Positions 19,050 to 28,297 of a stretch of 64,000 bases of DNA are shown here, piece by piece. The DNA is from Rhizobiaceae bacterium (GTDB lineage Bacteria; Pseudomonadota; Alphaproteobacteria; Rhizobiales; Rhizobiaceae): positions 62,001-126,000 of the forward strand of contig JACVCH010000003.1 in the NCBI GenBank assembly GCA_016742175.1, in the 5' to 3' direction. The notes under the pieces are model-generated. The model was not told the origin of the DNA, did no database searches, and worked only from the letters and a program-made list of their open reading frames with translations. How positions within the stretch are numbered: the first letter of the stretch is position 1; each line of letters starts with the position of its first letter. The position numbers and the translations under genes are program-made.

Positions 19050-19873
19050 CCAAGAATGACGACGACATCGAGTCGAGCTCCGCGCCGCTGCTCGATCACC
19101 TGATCGAACTGCGCTCCCGGCTGATCCGGGCGCTGATCGGCTTCTTCGTCGCCTTCCTGCTCTGCTTCTTCTTCGCCCGCGAGCTGTTCAATCTCCTGGT
19201 GATTCCCTTTCAGTGGGCGACCGAGTGGGCCGGGCTCGACCCGAACAGCGTTGACCTGATCTACACGGCGCCGCAGGAGTTCTTCTTCACCCAGATCAAG
19301 CTGGGCATGTTCGGCGGCATGGTGCTGGCCTTTCCGCTGATCGCCAACCAGATCTACAAGTTCGTCGCGCCGGGCCTCTACAAGAACGAGCGCGCGGCCT
19401 TCCTGCCGTTCCTGGTCGCCTCGCCGATCCTGTTCCTGATGGGTGCGGCGCTGGTCTATTTCTTCTTCACGCCGATGGTGATGTGGTTCTTCCTGTCGAT
19501 GCAGCAGGTGGGTCCCGACCAGGAAATCCAGATCTCGCTGCTGCCGCGCGTTTCGGAATATCTCAGCCTCATCATGACGCTGATCTTCGCGTTCGGCCTG
19601 GTGTTCCAGCTTCCCGTCGTGACGACGCTGATGGCGCGGGTGGGCATGGTCACGGCCGCCGGGCTGGCCGACAAGCGCAAGTACATGATCGTCGCCGCCT
19701 TCGTCGTCGCAGCCGTCATCACGCCGCCCGATCCGGTCAGCCAGATCGGTCTTGCGCTGCCTACGATCCTTCTCTACGAGGTCTCCATCTGGATTGCCCG
19801 CAGGCTCGAACGCAATCGCGAACGGGAGCGCATCGCCCGCGAGGAAGCGGAGGCTGCGTCTTCCGAGGTCTAG
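19046..19873 (+). CDS. tatC: Sec-independent translocase subunit TatC
   Basis: 275-residue six-helix inner-membrane receptor for twin-arginine signals. It opens with the conserved APLLDHLIELRSRL segment; the APQEFFFTQIKLG periplasmic/TM2 segment, FxxPGLYKNER loop, and PDPVSQIGLALPTILLYE near the C-terminus are diagnostic. The start is GTG overlapping the tatB stop. A short basic/acidic tail follows the last helix. No tatD is nearby; serS comes 66 bp later. Confidence 0.96.
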   Translation: MTKNDDDIESSSAPLLDHLIELRSRLIRALIGFFVAFLLCFFFARELFNLLVIPFQWATEWAGLDPNSVDLIYTAPQEFFFTQIKLGMFGGMVLAFPLIANQIYKFVAPGLYKNERAAFLPFLVASPILFLMGAALVYFFFTPMVMWFFLSMQQVGPDQEIQISLLPRVSEYLSLIMTLIFAFGLVFQLPVVTTLMARVGMVTAAGLADKRKYMIVAAFVVAAVITPPDPVSQIGLALPTILLYEVSIWIARRLERNRERERIAREEAEAASSEV

Positions 19874-19939
19874 GCGCCAGCCGGACCTGCCATCGTTCGG
19901 TCGCGGCAGTCCCTGAAATATCACCGGGACGCTCTGCCA

Positions 19940-21244
19940 ATGCTCGACATCAAATGGATTCGCGAAAAGCCTGAAGCGCTTTCCGCCGCTCTCGTGAAGC
20001 GCGGCTGGTCGAAGGACGAGGCCGCCGCCAAGGTCGAGGAAATCATCGGCCATGACGAGGCGCGCCGCGCCCATCTCGTCGCGCTGCAGGAAAAGCAGGA
20101 GCGCCGCAACGCCGCCTCCAAGGAGATCGGCAATGCGATGCGCTCGGGCGACATGGAGCTTGCCGAGCGGCTGAAGGCCGAAGTGGCCGACATCAAGGCC
20201 TTCGTCCAGAACGGCGAGGCGACGGAGCGCGATCTCGACCGCGCCATGAGCGACGCGCTCGCGGTCCTGCCCAACATCCCGCTCGACGACGTTCCGCTCG
20301 GCAAGGACGAGAACGACAATGTCGAGGTGCGCCGGATCGGCGAGCCGAAGCCGAAGACCAACTGGACGCGCGAGCATTTCGAGATCGGCGAGGCGCTCGG
20401 CGAAATGGATTTCGAGCGCGCGGCGAAGCTTTCGGGCTCGCGCTTCACGGTGCTCTCGGGCCAGATCGCACGGCTGGAACGCGCGCTCGGCCAGTTCATG
20501 CTCGACCTGCATACGGGCGAGCACGGCTACACCGAGATGCAGGTGCCGTTGCTGGTGCGCGACGAGGCGCTGTTCGGCACCAACCAGCTTCCGAAGTTCG
20601 AGGAAGATTTGTTCTTCGCCAGGCACGGCGAGGGCAGGCTCGGCCTGATCCCCACGGCCGAAGTCTCGCTCACCAACATGGTGCGCGAGGAGATCGTCGC
20701 GAACGATCGCCTGCCGCTGCGCATGACGGCGCTGACGCCTTGCTTCCGCTCGGAAGCGGGCTCGGCCGGGCGCGACACGCGCGGCATGCTGCGCCAGCAC
20801 CAATTCTACAAGGTCGAGCTCGTCTCGATCACGGCTCCGGACGAATCGATCGCCGAGCACGAGCGGATGACGGCCTGCGCCGAGGAGGTGCTGAAGCGCC
20901 TCGACCTGCCGTTCCGCACGGTGACGCTCTGCACCGGCGACATGGGCTTCGGCGCGCGCAAGACCTACGACATCGAGGTCTGGCTGCCCGGCCAGAACGC
21001 CTATCGCGAGATTTCGTCCTGCTCGGTGTGCGGCGACTTCCAGGCGCGGCGCATGAATGCGCGCTTCCGCAAGGCGGACGGCAAGGGTACGGGCTTCGTC
21101 CACACGCTGAACGGTTCGGGCACGGCGGTCGGCCGCGCGCTGATCGCGGTGATGGAAAACTACCAGAACGAGGACGGCAGCGTCACCGTCCCGCAAGCCT
21201 TGCGGTCCTATATGGGCGGGCTGGAAAAGATCGGCGTCAGATAG
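19940..21244 (+). CDS. serS: Seryl-tRNA synthetase
   Basis: 434-residue class II aminoacyl-tRNA synthetase that charges tRNA-Ser and tRNA-Sec where present. The N-terminal long coiled-coil arm spans about residues 25-105. Catalytic motif 2 is visible as [14 protein letters not shown] followed by HQFYKVEL, and motif 3 as [13 protein letters not shown] near the C-terminus. Length is normal. It is the sixth-from-last gene of the conserved run between dgt and the lipoprotein, with surE starting 11 bp after its stop. Confidence 0.97.
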   Translation: MLDIKWIREKPEALSAALVKRGWSKDEAAAKVEEIIGHDEARRAHLVALQEKQERRNAASKEIGNAMRSGDMELAERLKAEVADIKAFVQNGEATERDLDRAMSDALAVLPNIPLDDVPLGKDENDNVEVRRIGEPKPKTNWTREHFEIGEALGEMDFERAAKLSGSRFTVLSGQIARLERALGQFMLDLHTGEHGYTEMQVPLLVRDEALFGTNQLPKFEEDLFFARHGEGRLGLIPTAEVSLTNMVREEIVANDRLPLRMTALTPCFRSEAGSAGRDTRGMLRQHQFYKVELVSITAPDESIAEHERMTACAEEVLKRLDLPFRTVTLCTGDMGFGARKTYDIEVWLPGQNAYREISSCSVCGDFQARRMNARFRKADGKGTGFVHTLNGSGTAVGRALIAVMENYQNEDGSVTVPQALRSYMGGLEKIGVR

Positions 21245-21255
21245 GAGAAGTCACC

Positions 21256-22014
21256 TTGCGCATTCTGCTCACCAATGACGACGGCATTCATGCCGAAGGA
21301 TTGCAGGTTCTGGAGCGGATCGCGCGGGAACTCTCCGACGACGTGTGGGTGGTGGCACCGGAGACCGACCAGTCGGGCTTCGCGCACTCGCTGTCGCTGT
21401 CCGAGCCGCTGAGGATGCGCAAGATTTCCGACCGGCACTTCGCCGTGCGGGGCACGCCGACTGACTGCGTCATCATGGGCGTGCGCGAAATCCTGCCCGA
21501 ACCGCCGGACCTCGTGCTTTCCGGCGTCAATTCCGGCTCCAACGTCGCCGACGACGTGACTTATTCGGGCACGGTCGCGGGCGCGATGGAAGGCACGCTC
21601 CTCGGCATCCCGTCGATCGCGCTCAGCCAGGGCTACAACGTGACCGAGGAAGGCCGCACGCTGCACTGGGAGACGGCCGAAACGCACGCGCCGGCCATCC
21701 TGCGCCGCATGCTCGACGCCTCCATTCCGGCCGGCATCTTCCTCAACATCAACTTCCCGAACTGCCCGCCCGGCGAGGTCAAGGGCTCGGCCGTCACCGG
21801 CCAGGGCAAGCGCGTGCACGGCCTCTGGCTCGACAAGCGCCGCGACGGGCGCGGATTTCCCTATTACTGGCTGCGATTCGGCCGCGAGCCGTCGGAGATT
21901 CGCGAGGGCACCGACATTGCGGCGCTGCGCGACAACTACATCTCCGTCACGCCGCTGCATCTCGACCTGACGGCCAACGAGGTCAAGGACCAGCTCAGAA
22001 AGGCGCTGCAGTGA
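21256..22014 (+). CDS. surE: 5'/3'-nucleotidase SurE
   Basis: 252-residue metal-dependent survival-protein phosphatase acting on nucleoside monophosphates. The N-terminal RILLTNDDG carries the metal ligands Asp8-Asp9; the ligand Ser in DQSGFAHS and SGVNSGSNV with the ligand Asn are also present, as is [11 protein letters not shown]. The start is a TTG at 21256 placed nine bases after AGGAG; there is no ATG that keeps the N-terminal metal site. Its stop overlaps the pcm start (TGATG), and surE-pcm is a classic conserved pair. Confidence 0.94.
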   Translation: MRILLTNDDGIHAEGLQVLERIARELSDDVWVVAPETDQSGFAHSLSLSEPLRMRKISDRHFAVRGTPTDCVIMGVREILPEPPDLVLSGVNSGSNVADDVTYSGTVAGAMEGTLLGIPSIALSQGYNVTEEGRTLHWETAETHAPAILRRMLDASIPAGIFLNINFPNCPPGEVKGSAVTGQGKRVHGLWLDKRRDGRGFPYYWLRFGREPSEIREGTDIAALRDNYISVTPLHLDLTANEVKDQLRKALQ

Positions 22015-22664
22015 TGACGGACACGGTCGAGCGCGAAGGCTTTGCCGCATTTCTCCTGCGCGCCCGCGCGCTCGGCCTGACGGGGCGCGACCTGATCGCG
22101 GCGATCGAGGCGACGCCGAGGCAGGGCTTCGTGCCGAGCCAGTGGCAGGCCGATGCCTGGTCGCGCCGGCCGCTGCCGATCGAATGCGGCGAGGTCATCG
22201 AAGGCATCGATTTGCAGGCCCAGTGCCTTGCCGCGCTCAACGTCCAGGCGGGGCACCGGGTCTGCGAGATCGGCACCGGATCGGGCTATACGGCCGCCGT
22301 CCTCGGCCGCGTCGCGGGCAGGGTGCTCTCGCTGGAGCGCTACAGGACGCTGTCCGAACAGGCGCAGGCGCGAATCGAGCAGCTCGGGCTGCAGAACGTC
22401 TTCGTGCGCCATGCGGACGGGCTCGCCGGCGTCGGCTCGGAAGGGCCGTTCGACCGCATCATCGCCTGGTGTGCCTTCGACGCGCTGCCGCGCCATTTCG
22501 TCGACCAGTTGTCGAGCAACGGCACCATGATCGCCGCCATCGGCCCGGCCGAGGACGAGCAGGCGCTGGCGCGGCTGACCAAGGTCGGCAGCCGCTTCGA
22601 GCGCGAGGACATCGGCCGCGTGCGCTTCCAGCCGATCGTCAGGGGCGTGGCCGCGGTCATCTGA
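22014..22664 (+). CDS. pcm: Protein-L-isoaspartate O-methyltransferase
   Basis: 216-residue SAM-dependent enzyme that starts repair of isoaspartyl damage in aged proteins. The N-terminal PRQGFVP and the substrate-side IECGEVIEGID are recognisable; SAM motif I, VCEIGTGSGYT, is at about 83-93. GPFDRIIAWCAF-type sequence corresponds to the later SAM motifs. The ATG at 22014 overlaps the surE stop by one base; a GTG one codon upstream is an alternative. Linked to surE and the LysM/LytM lipoprotein, as in many proteobacteria. Confidence 0.92.
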   Translation: MTDTVEREGFAAFLLRARALGLTGRDLIAAIEATPRQGFVPSQWQADAWSRRPLPIECGEVIEGIDLQAQCLAALNVQAGHRVCEIGTGSGYTAAVLGRVAGRVLSLERYRTLSEQAQARIEQLGLQNVFVRHADGLAGVGSEGPFDRIIAWCAFDALPRHFVDQLSSNGTMIAAIGPAEDEQALARLTKVGSRFEREDIGRVRFQPIVRGVAAVI

Positions 22665-22767
22665 TTTCCGCTGATTTGCCATGAATATGCCGTCGAATTT
22701 AACCGGCCAGTAAGATTAACGCGCTTTAATCGAGATCAGTTGGTTTCGAGTAATTGCGGGTTCTGCC

Positions 22768-24072
22768 ATGTGCTTCGGCCTTTCTCATCAGACGCGACGG
22801 ATTCTCCTGCGCAGCGCCGCGATCGCGGTGGTTGGCGGCCTGGCTGCCGGTTGCAGCTCGAACGTCCAGCGCTTCCAGGATTCACTCTTCACCGGCTCGT
22901 CGAGCAGCACGGCCGCGGTCGCGCCCGTCTCGCAGCCCTATCCGGGTAACCAGCAGGTCGCCGGCGTCGACCAGACCTATACCGGGTCGGTTGCTGCGGG
23001 CGGCCAGCGCGGCGCGCCGGTGCCGTCCGCGACCGTCGGCAGCGGCCAGCCCGTCTACGCGGCGCAGCCGCAGCAGCCGGTCTACCAGCAGTCGCAGCCG
23101 GTCTACGCGAACCAGGGCGTCGCCGCTTCGCCGGTCGGACGCGCGACGCTCGCGCCGCCTTCGGGTTCGCAGATGGCCGCCGCCCCGCAGGTGAACCAGC
23201 CGGCGCCGATCCAGCCCGCGTCGAACGCGCTGCCGTCACCTTCGCAGCCCCAGCCGCAGCAGCCGAACCAGGCGCAGGTCGCCGTCCTGCCGCAGACGCC
23301 GAAGGTCGGCGACGCCGGCCAGATGCAGCAGCCGCAGGCCACTCCCGCGCCGGGCGCGTCGGGCGGTTCCAGCTACACGGTCGTCTCCGGCGACACGCTT
23401 TCGGCGATCTCGCGCCGCACCGGCGTTTCCGCCGACGCCATCAAGCGCGCCAACAACCTCGACAGCGGCCTGATCCGCATCGGCCAGACGCTGACCATTC
23501 CGGGCGGCTCGGCCCAGGCGACGACGCAGGTCGCGAGCGCCGCGCCGAAGCCCGATCCGGTCGTCACCAACGGCACCGTCGCGCCACAGAAGCCGGCCGA
23601 GACCTCGCAGCCGCAGGCAGCGGCCTACGCTCCGTCCTCCTCGGCGCAGCAGTCGGTCGAAGCGGCGGTCAAGGACGGCGCGGCCGTCGCGCCCGACTCG
23701 ACCGGCGTCGGCAAGATGCGCTGGCCCGTCCGCGGCCGGGTGATCTCGAATTTCGGCTCCGCCCAGAGCGGCGACGGCATCGACATCTCGGTTCCGCAGG
23801 GGACCCCGGTGATGGCGGCCGAGAACGGCGTCGTCATCTATGCCGGCGACGGCCTCAAGGAATTCGGCAACACAGTGCTGGTGCGCCACGACAACGGCCT
23901 CGTCACCGTCTACGGGCATGCGAGCGACCTGAAGGTGGCGCGCGGCGAGAAGGTGACGCGCGGCCAGCAGATCGCGACCTCGGGCATGAGCGGCAATGCC
24001 GACGCCCCGAAGCTGCGCTTCGAGGTCCGCAAGGACTCCGCGCCGGTCAATCCGGCAGGCTATCTCGAATAG
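22768..24072 (+). CDS. LysM and degenerate LytM (M23) domain lipoprotein, NlpD-like
   Basis: 434-residue probable outer-membrane or inner-membrane lipoprotein: lipobox LAAGC with Cys29. A long Q/P/A-rich linker leads to a LysM domain (about 202-246) that binds peptidoglycan, and a LytM/M23 domain occupies about 325-432. The zinc ligands are largely missing: the HxGID motif reads GDGID, and the HLH motif reads KLR. It is therefore more likely an activator of a peptidoglycan amidase, like NlpD/EnvC, than a peptidase. The order surE-pcm-nlpD is the same as in gammaproteobacteria, without rpoS. Confidence 0.88.
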   Translation: MCFGLSHQTRRILLRSAAIAVVGGLAAGCSSNVQRFQDSLFTGSSSSTAAVAPVSQPYPGNQQVAGVDQTYTGSVAAGGQRGAPVPSATVGSGQPVYAAQPQQPVYQQSQPVYANQGVAASPVGRATLAPPSGSQMAAAPQVNQPAPIQPASNALPSPSQPQPQQPNQAQVAVLPQTPKVGDAGQMQQPQATPAPGASGGSSYTVVSGDTLSAISRRTGVSADAIKRANNLDSGLIRIGQTLTIPGGSAQATTQVASAAPKPDPVVTNGTVAPQKPAETSQPQAAAYAPSSSAQQSVEAAVKDGAAVAPDSTGVGKMRWPVRGRVISNFGSAQSGDGIDISVPQGTPVMAAENGVVIYAGDGLKEFGNTVLVRHDNGLVTVYGHASDLKVARGEKVTRGQQIATSGMSGNADAPKLRFEVRKDSAPVNPAGYLE

Positions 24073-24183
24073 GCAGGCAATGATTTGGCCACATTTGTGC
24101 GGTGCGAGGGTCTCGCGCCTCGCCGCACAGCGTGGCTGGCGTTCGACGCTGCCTGTTTAGTTCTCCAGTCCAGGATTGCGTCT

Positions 24184-24212
24184 GCCCGTCCCGCTTGCGG
24201 GGCGGGCAATTT
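24184..24212 (+). terminator. Hairpin between convergent lipoprotein and DUF815 genes
   Basis: GCCCGTCCCGC (24184-24194) pairs with GCGGGGCGGGC (24197-24207) with one G-T wobble and a very tight loop; AATTT follows. It lies about 110 bp after the lipoprotein stop and 10 bp from the DUF815 stop, so it could serve both directions. Confidence 0.45.
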
Positions 24213-24221
24213 CCGCTTGGG

Positions 24222-25106
24222 CTATAAACGGCGGCCGAGCTGGCCGGCAAGGTCCTGGATGAACTGCCAGGCGACCCGTCCCGAGCGCGCACCGCGCGTC
24301 GTCGACCATTCGAGCGCCGAATGGTGCAGCTCCTCGGGCGGGACGTCGAGCGCGAAATGCGCCGCGTAACCGTCGATCATCTCCAGATACTCGTCCTGCG
24401 AGCATTTGTGAAAGCCGAGCCACAGGCCGAATCGATCGGAGAGCGACACCTTCTCCTCGACCGCCTCGGACGGATTGATCGCCGTCGAGCGCTCGTTGTC
24501 GATCATGTCGCGCGGCAGGAGGTGGCGCCGGTTGGAGGTGGCGTAGAAGACGACATTGTCCGGCCGCCCCTCGACGCCGCCTTCCAGCGCCGCCTTCAGC
24601 GACTTGTAGGACGTGTCGTCGTGGTCGAAGGAAAGGTCGTCGCAAAACAGGATGAAACGGTAGGGCGTGTCCTTCAGGAGGCCGAGCAGGCGGGGGAGGG
24701 TGTCGATGTCCTCGCGGTGGATCTCGATGAGCTTCAGGCCGGGATGATCGAGGGCGGCTTCCGCCTGCGCCGCCTTGACGAGCGAGGACTTGCCCATGCC
24801 ACGCGCGCCCCACAGGAGGACGTTGTTGGCGGCGTGGCCGGCCGCGAACCGCCGGGTGTTCTCGACCAGGATGTCCCGCACCCGGTCGACGCCCTTGATC
24901 AGCCCGATATCGACGCGGCTGACCCGGGTGACCGGATCGAGCGCGAGCTCGTCGGCATTCCAGACGAAGCACTCGGCCGCGTCGAATTCGGGCCGGGTCG
25001 GCCGGCGCGGGCCCATGCGGTCGAGGGCGTCTGCAAGGCGGTCGAGGCGCTTCATCAGTTCGGCGACGTCGGGGCGATCCAAGTTCCAGTTCCTCCGGCT
25101 TTTCAT
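24222..25106 (-). CDS. AAA+ ATPase of the DUF815 family
   Basis: 294-residue ATPase of unknown role. Walker A GARGMGKSS is at about 100-108, Walker B FILFCDDLSF at about 151-160, and a sensor-1-like ATSNRRHLLPRDM follows near 196. These are family features of DUF815 (AAA-like) proteins, whose function is not established. The start ATG at 25106 (MKSRRNW) was chosen because longer frames run into the yajC leader and promoter. It is divergent from yajC and convergent with the lipoprotein gene. Confidence 0.85.
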   Translation of the reverse strand: MKSRRNWNLDRPDVAELMKRLDRLADALDRMGPRRPTRPEFDAAECFVWNADELALDPVTRVSRVDIGLIKGVDRVRDILVENTRRFAAGHAANNVLLWGARGMGKSSLVKAAQAEAALDHPGLKLIEIHREDIDTLPRLLGLLKDTPYRFILFCDDLSFDHDDTSYKSLKAALEGGVEGRPDNVVFYATSNRRHLLPRDMIDNERSTAINPSEAVEEKVSLSDRFGLWLGFHKCSQDEYLEMIDGYAAHFALDVPPEELHHSALEWSTTRGARSGRVAWQFIQDLAGQLGRRL

Positions 25107-25168
25107 CCGCTGCGGCTCTATCACGCAGCCGCGCGGGCGCAAAGCGGTGTAACGGGCGGCAACAAGAG

Positions 25169-25196
25169 TTGCATTGATGGCCTCAGCGACTATATT
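25169..25196 (+). promoter_or_regulatory. Candidate promoter for yajC-secDF
   Basis: TTGCAT (25169-25174), a 16-bp spacer and TATATT (25191-25196, five of six matches to TATAAT) lie 63 bp before the yajC ATG. Transcription from about 25203 would place the hairpin at 25211-25231 at the very 5' end of the mRNA. Confidence 0.45.
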
Positions 25197-25210
25197 CGCG
25201 CCGATTTCAC

Positions 25211-25231
25211 GGGACCGCCGCATGCGGTCCC
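25211..25231 (+). other. Hairpin in the yajC leader
   Basis: Perfect 8-bp stem (GGGACCGC/GCGGTCCC) with loop CGCAT, followed by CTTTGCG. It sits just downstream of the candidate start site and 27 bp before yajC. It could stabilise the 5' end or act as an attenuator; no clear T-run. Confidence 0.4.
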
Positions 25232-25258
25232 TTTGCGTATTCTCACCAGGAGCAAACG

Positions 25259-25597
25259 ATGTTCGTGACCCCCGCATATGCGCAGGCAGCCGGCGGCGCC
25301 CCCGACATTTTCGTCAGCATTTTGCCCTTCCTCTTGATCTTCGTGATCATGTATTTTCTGATCATCCGCCCGCAGCGGACGCAGATGAAGAAGCGCACGG
25401 AAATGCTCACGTCCATTCGCCGCGGCGACACCGTCGTCACCGGCGGCGGCCTGATCGGCAAGGTCACCAAGGTGATCGACGACAACGAGCTCGAGATCGA
25501 TCTCGGCAACGGCGTCAAGGTGACGTCGCTGCGCGCGATGATCGCGGACGTCCGCGTCAAGGGCGAGCCGGTCGCCAACCAGAACGCCAAGAAGTAG
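25259..25597 (+). CDS. yajC: Preprotein translocase accessory subunit YajC
   Basis: 112-residue single-span membrane protein that associates with SecDF and the Sec translocon. The transmembrane helix is at about 18-37, followed by IIRPQRTQMKKR and the conserved LTSIRRGDTVVTGGGLIGKV-type cytoplasmic beta domain. CAGGAG seven bases before the ATG is a good ribosome binding site. It is followed by secDF after a 138-bp spacer that contains two hairpins. Confidence 0.95.
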   Translation: MFVTPAYAQAAGGAPDIFVSILPFLLIFVIMYFLIIRPQRTQMKKRTEMLTSIRRGDTVVTGGGLIGKVTKVIDDNELEIDLGNGVKVTSLRAMIADVRVKGEPVANQNAKK

Positions 25598-25605
25598 TCG
25601 CAATT

Positions 25606-25632
25606 GGGGGCCACGACCCGGTGATGGCCCCC
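25606..25632 (+). other. Hairpin 1 in the yajC-secDF spacer
   Basis: Perfect 8-bp inverted repeat GGGGGCCA/TGGCCCCC with an 11-nt loop, 8 bp after the yajC stop. No T-run follows. Possible mRNA-processing or stability element. Confidence 0.35.
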
Positions 25633-25685
25633 GGGGCAGCGGCTTTCCAGCCGGCTTGCCTCGATTGAGCTGACAAGCTTATTGC

Positions 25686-25713
25686 GTGGCGCGGGGCGCA
25701 GCCGCCCCGCCAC
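25686..25713 (+). other. Hairpin 2 in the yajC-secDF spacer
   Basis: GTGGC, a 2-nt bulge, GGGGCG, loop CAGC, then CGCCCC and GCCAC: an 11-bp GC-rich stem ending 22 bp before the secDF ATG. It could limit access to the secDF ribosome binding site. Confidence 0.35.
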
Positions 25714-25735
25714 AAACCGCCCGTTACGAGGCCCA

Positions 25736-28291
25736 ATGCTTTACTTTTCCCGCTGGAAGACGATCTCGATCTGGTTCGTGGTTCTGCTCGGCGTCATCTT
25801 CGCCCTGCCGAACCTCGCCTCGCAGTCCACGCTGGACGCGCTGCCCGACTGGTTGCCGAAGAAGCAGATGACGCTCGGCCTCGACCTGCAGGGCGGCTCG
25901 CACATGCTGCTGCAGATCGACCGGCAGGATCTGGCGGAAGACCGCATCGCGACGGTGCGTGACGACGTGCGCACCTCGCTGCGCGATGCGGGCATCGGCT
26001 ATACCGGCCTGACGGAAAGCGGCAGCACGGTCCAGGTCCGCGTCCGCGACGAAGCGCAGATCGCGGCCGCCCGCACGGCGCTCGAAGCCTTGGCGCAGCC
26101 CGTCTCGTCCGGCCTATTCGGCACCGGCGTCGTCACCGAGGTCAATCTGGCCGAGACGGAACCCGGCCTCTTCCGCCTGTCGCTCAGCGAGGACGGCCTT
26201 GCCTATCGCCTGAATTCCGCACTCAACCAGTCGATCGAGGTCGTTGGCCGGCGCGTCAACGAACTCGGCACGACCGAGCCGATCATCCAGCGCCAGGGCG
26301 AGGACCGCATCCTCGTGCAGGTTCCCGGCCTGCAGGACCCCGAGCGCCTGAAGGAAATCCTCGGCCAGACGGCGCAGCTCACCTTCCAGATGGTCGACGT
26401 CACCAATGACGTCCAGGACGCGATCGACGGCCGTCCGCCGGCCGGAACGCGCGTTCTCTATTCGACCGACGAGCCGCGCGTTCCCTATCTCATCGAGAAC
26501 CGCGTCATCGTCTCGGGCGAAAACCTCGTCGACGCCCAGGCGACGTTCGACCAGCGCACCAACGAGCCGGTCGTCTCGTTCCGCTTCGACAATCAGGGCG
26601 CGACGCGCTTCGGCCAGGCGACGCAGCAGAATGTCGGCCGTCCATTCGCGATCATCCTCGACGACGAGGTGATCTCGGCACCGCGCATCAACGAGCCGAT
26701 TCTCGGCGGTTCCGGCCAGATTTCCGGCAGCTTCACGGTGCAGGGCGCGAACGACCTCGCGGTCCTGCTGCGCGCCGGCGCCTTGCCCGCCGACCTGACG
26801 ATCATCGAGGAGCGCACCGTCGGCCCGAGCCTCGGCCAGGATTCGATCGAGGCCGGCCAGTTCGCCTCGATCCTCGCCGCGATCCTCGTCCTCGGCTTCA
26901 TGGTCGTCGCCTATGGCAAGCTCGGCATCATCGCCAACATCGCGCTGATCGCGAACGTCGCGATGATCATCGCGATCCTGTCGATGATCGGCGCGACGCT
27001 GACGCTGCCCGGCATCGCCGGCATCGTGCTGACGATGGGCATGGCTGTCGATTCGAACGTCATCATCTTCGAGCGCGTGCGCGAGGAACGCCGGCAGGGC
27101 CGGTCGCTCGTCCAGTCGCTCGATTCGGGCTTCCAGCGCGCGCTTGCGACGGTCGTCGACGCCAATCTGACGACCTTCATCGCCGCCGCGATCCTGTTCT
27201 TCCTGGGCTCCGGCCCGGTGCGCGGCTTCGCCGTGACGCTTGCCATCGGCATCATCACCACCGTCTTCACGGCCTACACGCTGACGCGCTGGCTCATCTC
27301 GTGGTGGCTGCGCCGCCAGCGGCCGACCGAAATGCCGGGCGGCGCCGTCGGCTACATTCCGTACGATACGACCATCCCGTTCATGAAGTACCGGAACTGG
27401 GGCTTTGCGATCTCCGGCGCGCTGACGATCGCCGCCGCCGCCCTGTTCTTCACCGTCAACATGAATTACGGCATCGATTTCCGGGGCGGCTCGTCGATCG
27501 AGGTGCAATCGCGCGAGGGGCCTGCCGATGCGGGCGACGTGCGCGGGCGGCTGACCGATCTCAATCTCGGCGAAGTCCAGGTGCAGGAATTCGGCAGCCC
27601 GAACGAACTCCTGATCCGCATCGGCACGCAGGACGCCGAAAGCGACACTGCGGAGCAGGCGGCCGTCCAGCAGGTGCGCAGCGTCCTCGAGGACGACTAC
27701 GAATTCCGCCGCGTCGAGATCGTCGGCCCGACCATTTCCAGCGAACTCGCGTTCAACGGCACGGTCGCCGTGCTCGTCGCCATGCTCGCCATGCTGGTCT
27801 ATATCTGGCTGCGCTTCGAATGGCAGTTCGCGATCGGCGCGATCGTCTCCACGCTGCATGACGTGATAATGCTGATCGGCTTCTACGTGCTGCTCGGGCT
27901 CGAATTCAACCTGACCAGCATCGCGGCGGTGCTGACCGTCGTCGGCTATTCGATCAACGATACGGTCGTCGTCTACGACCGCGTGCGCGAGAATCTTCGA
28001 CGATACAAGAAGATGCCGATTGCGGGCATCCTCGACATGTCGCTGAACCAGACGCTGTCGCGAACGATCCTGACGGGCGTCACGACGTTGCTCGCGCTGT
28101 TCGCGCTCTACCTCTTCGGCGGCGAGGTCATCGCATCGTTCACGATCGCCATGATCATCGGCATTCTCGTCGGCACCTACTCGTCTGTCTTCGTGGCCGG
28201 CCCGATGCTCATCCTGTTCAACCTGCGCCCGGCGAAGGAAGAGCAGGACGAGACCGCCGACGCACCGCCGGTCCAGCCGAGCAAGGCCTGA
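25736..28291 (+). CDS. secDF: Fused protein-export membrane protein SecDF
   Basis: 851-residue fusion of SecD and SecF with about twelve transmembrane helices. It uses the proton motive force to complete Sec-dependent export. The SecD half has the first helix at about 9-26, DLQGG at 50-54, the large periplasmic P1 domain to about 370, and then helices 2-6. The SecF half begins near residue 549 (MKYRNWGF) with GIDFRGGSSIE and its own six helices; VGYSINDTVVVYDRVREN is diagnostic. The ATG at 25736 follows GAGG; an in-frame TTG at 25682 is less likely. Two small genes for assembly-factor homologues follow without gaps. Confidence 0.96.
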   Translation: MLYFSRWKTISIWFVVLLGVIFALPNLASQSTLDALPDWLPKKQMTLGLDLQGGSHMLLQIDRQDLAEDRIATVRDDVRTSLRDAGIGYTGLTESGSTVQVRVRDEAQIAAARTALEALAQPVSSGLFGTGVVTEVNLAETEPGLFRLSLSEDGLAYRLNSALNQSIEVVGRRVNELGTTEPIIQRQGEDRILVQVPGLQDPERLKEILGQTAQLTFQMVDVTNDVQDAIDGRPPAGTRVLYSTDEPRVPYLIENRVIVSGENLVDAQATFDQRTNEPVVSFRFDNQGATRFGQATQQNVGRPFAIILDDEVISAPRINEPILGGSGQISGSFTVQGANDLAVLLRAGALPADLTIIEERTVGPSLGQDSIEAGQFASILAAILVLGFMVVAYGKLGIIANIALIANVAMIIAILSMIGATLTLPGIAGIVLTMGMAVDSNVIIFERVREERRQGRSLVQSLDSGFQRALATVVDANLTTFIAAAILFFLGSGPVRGFAVTLAIGIITTVFTAYTLTRWLISWWLRRQRPTEMPGGAVGYIPYDTTIPFMKYRNWGFAISGALTIAAAALFFTVNMNYGIDFRGGSSIEVQSREGPADAGDVRGRLTDLNLGEVQVQEFGSPNELLIRIGTQDAESDTAEQAAVQQVRSVLEDDYEFRRVEIVGPTISSELAFNGTVAVLVAMLAMLVYIWLRFEWQFAIGAIVSTLHDVIMLIGFYVLLGLEFNLTSIAAVLTVVGYSINDTVVVYDRVRENLRRYKKMPIAGILDMSLNQTLSRTILTGVTTLLALFALYLFGGEVIASFTIAMIIGILVGTYSSVFVAGPMLILFNLRPAKEEQDETADAPPVQPSKA

Positions 28292-28297
28292 TCCGGC

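Noticed and set aside
18323-21196. A 957-codon minus-strand open frame opposite tatABC and serS
   Set aside because: Same codon-bias artefact; composition is not protein-like.
22700-22735. TTAA-N6-TTAA repeat upstream of the LysM/LytM lipoprotein as a CtrA site
   Set aside because: CtrA sites need TTAA-N7-TTAA; the spacing here is six and the flanking bases do not fit.
25624-25668. A 14-codon reading frame in the yajC-secDF spacer as a possible arrest peptide
   Set aside because: No export signal, no arrest-like motif and a start inside a hairpin.
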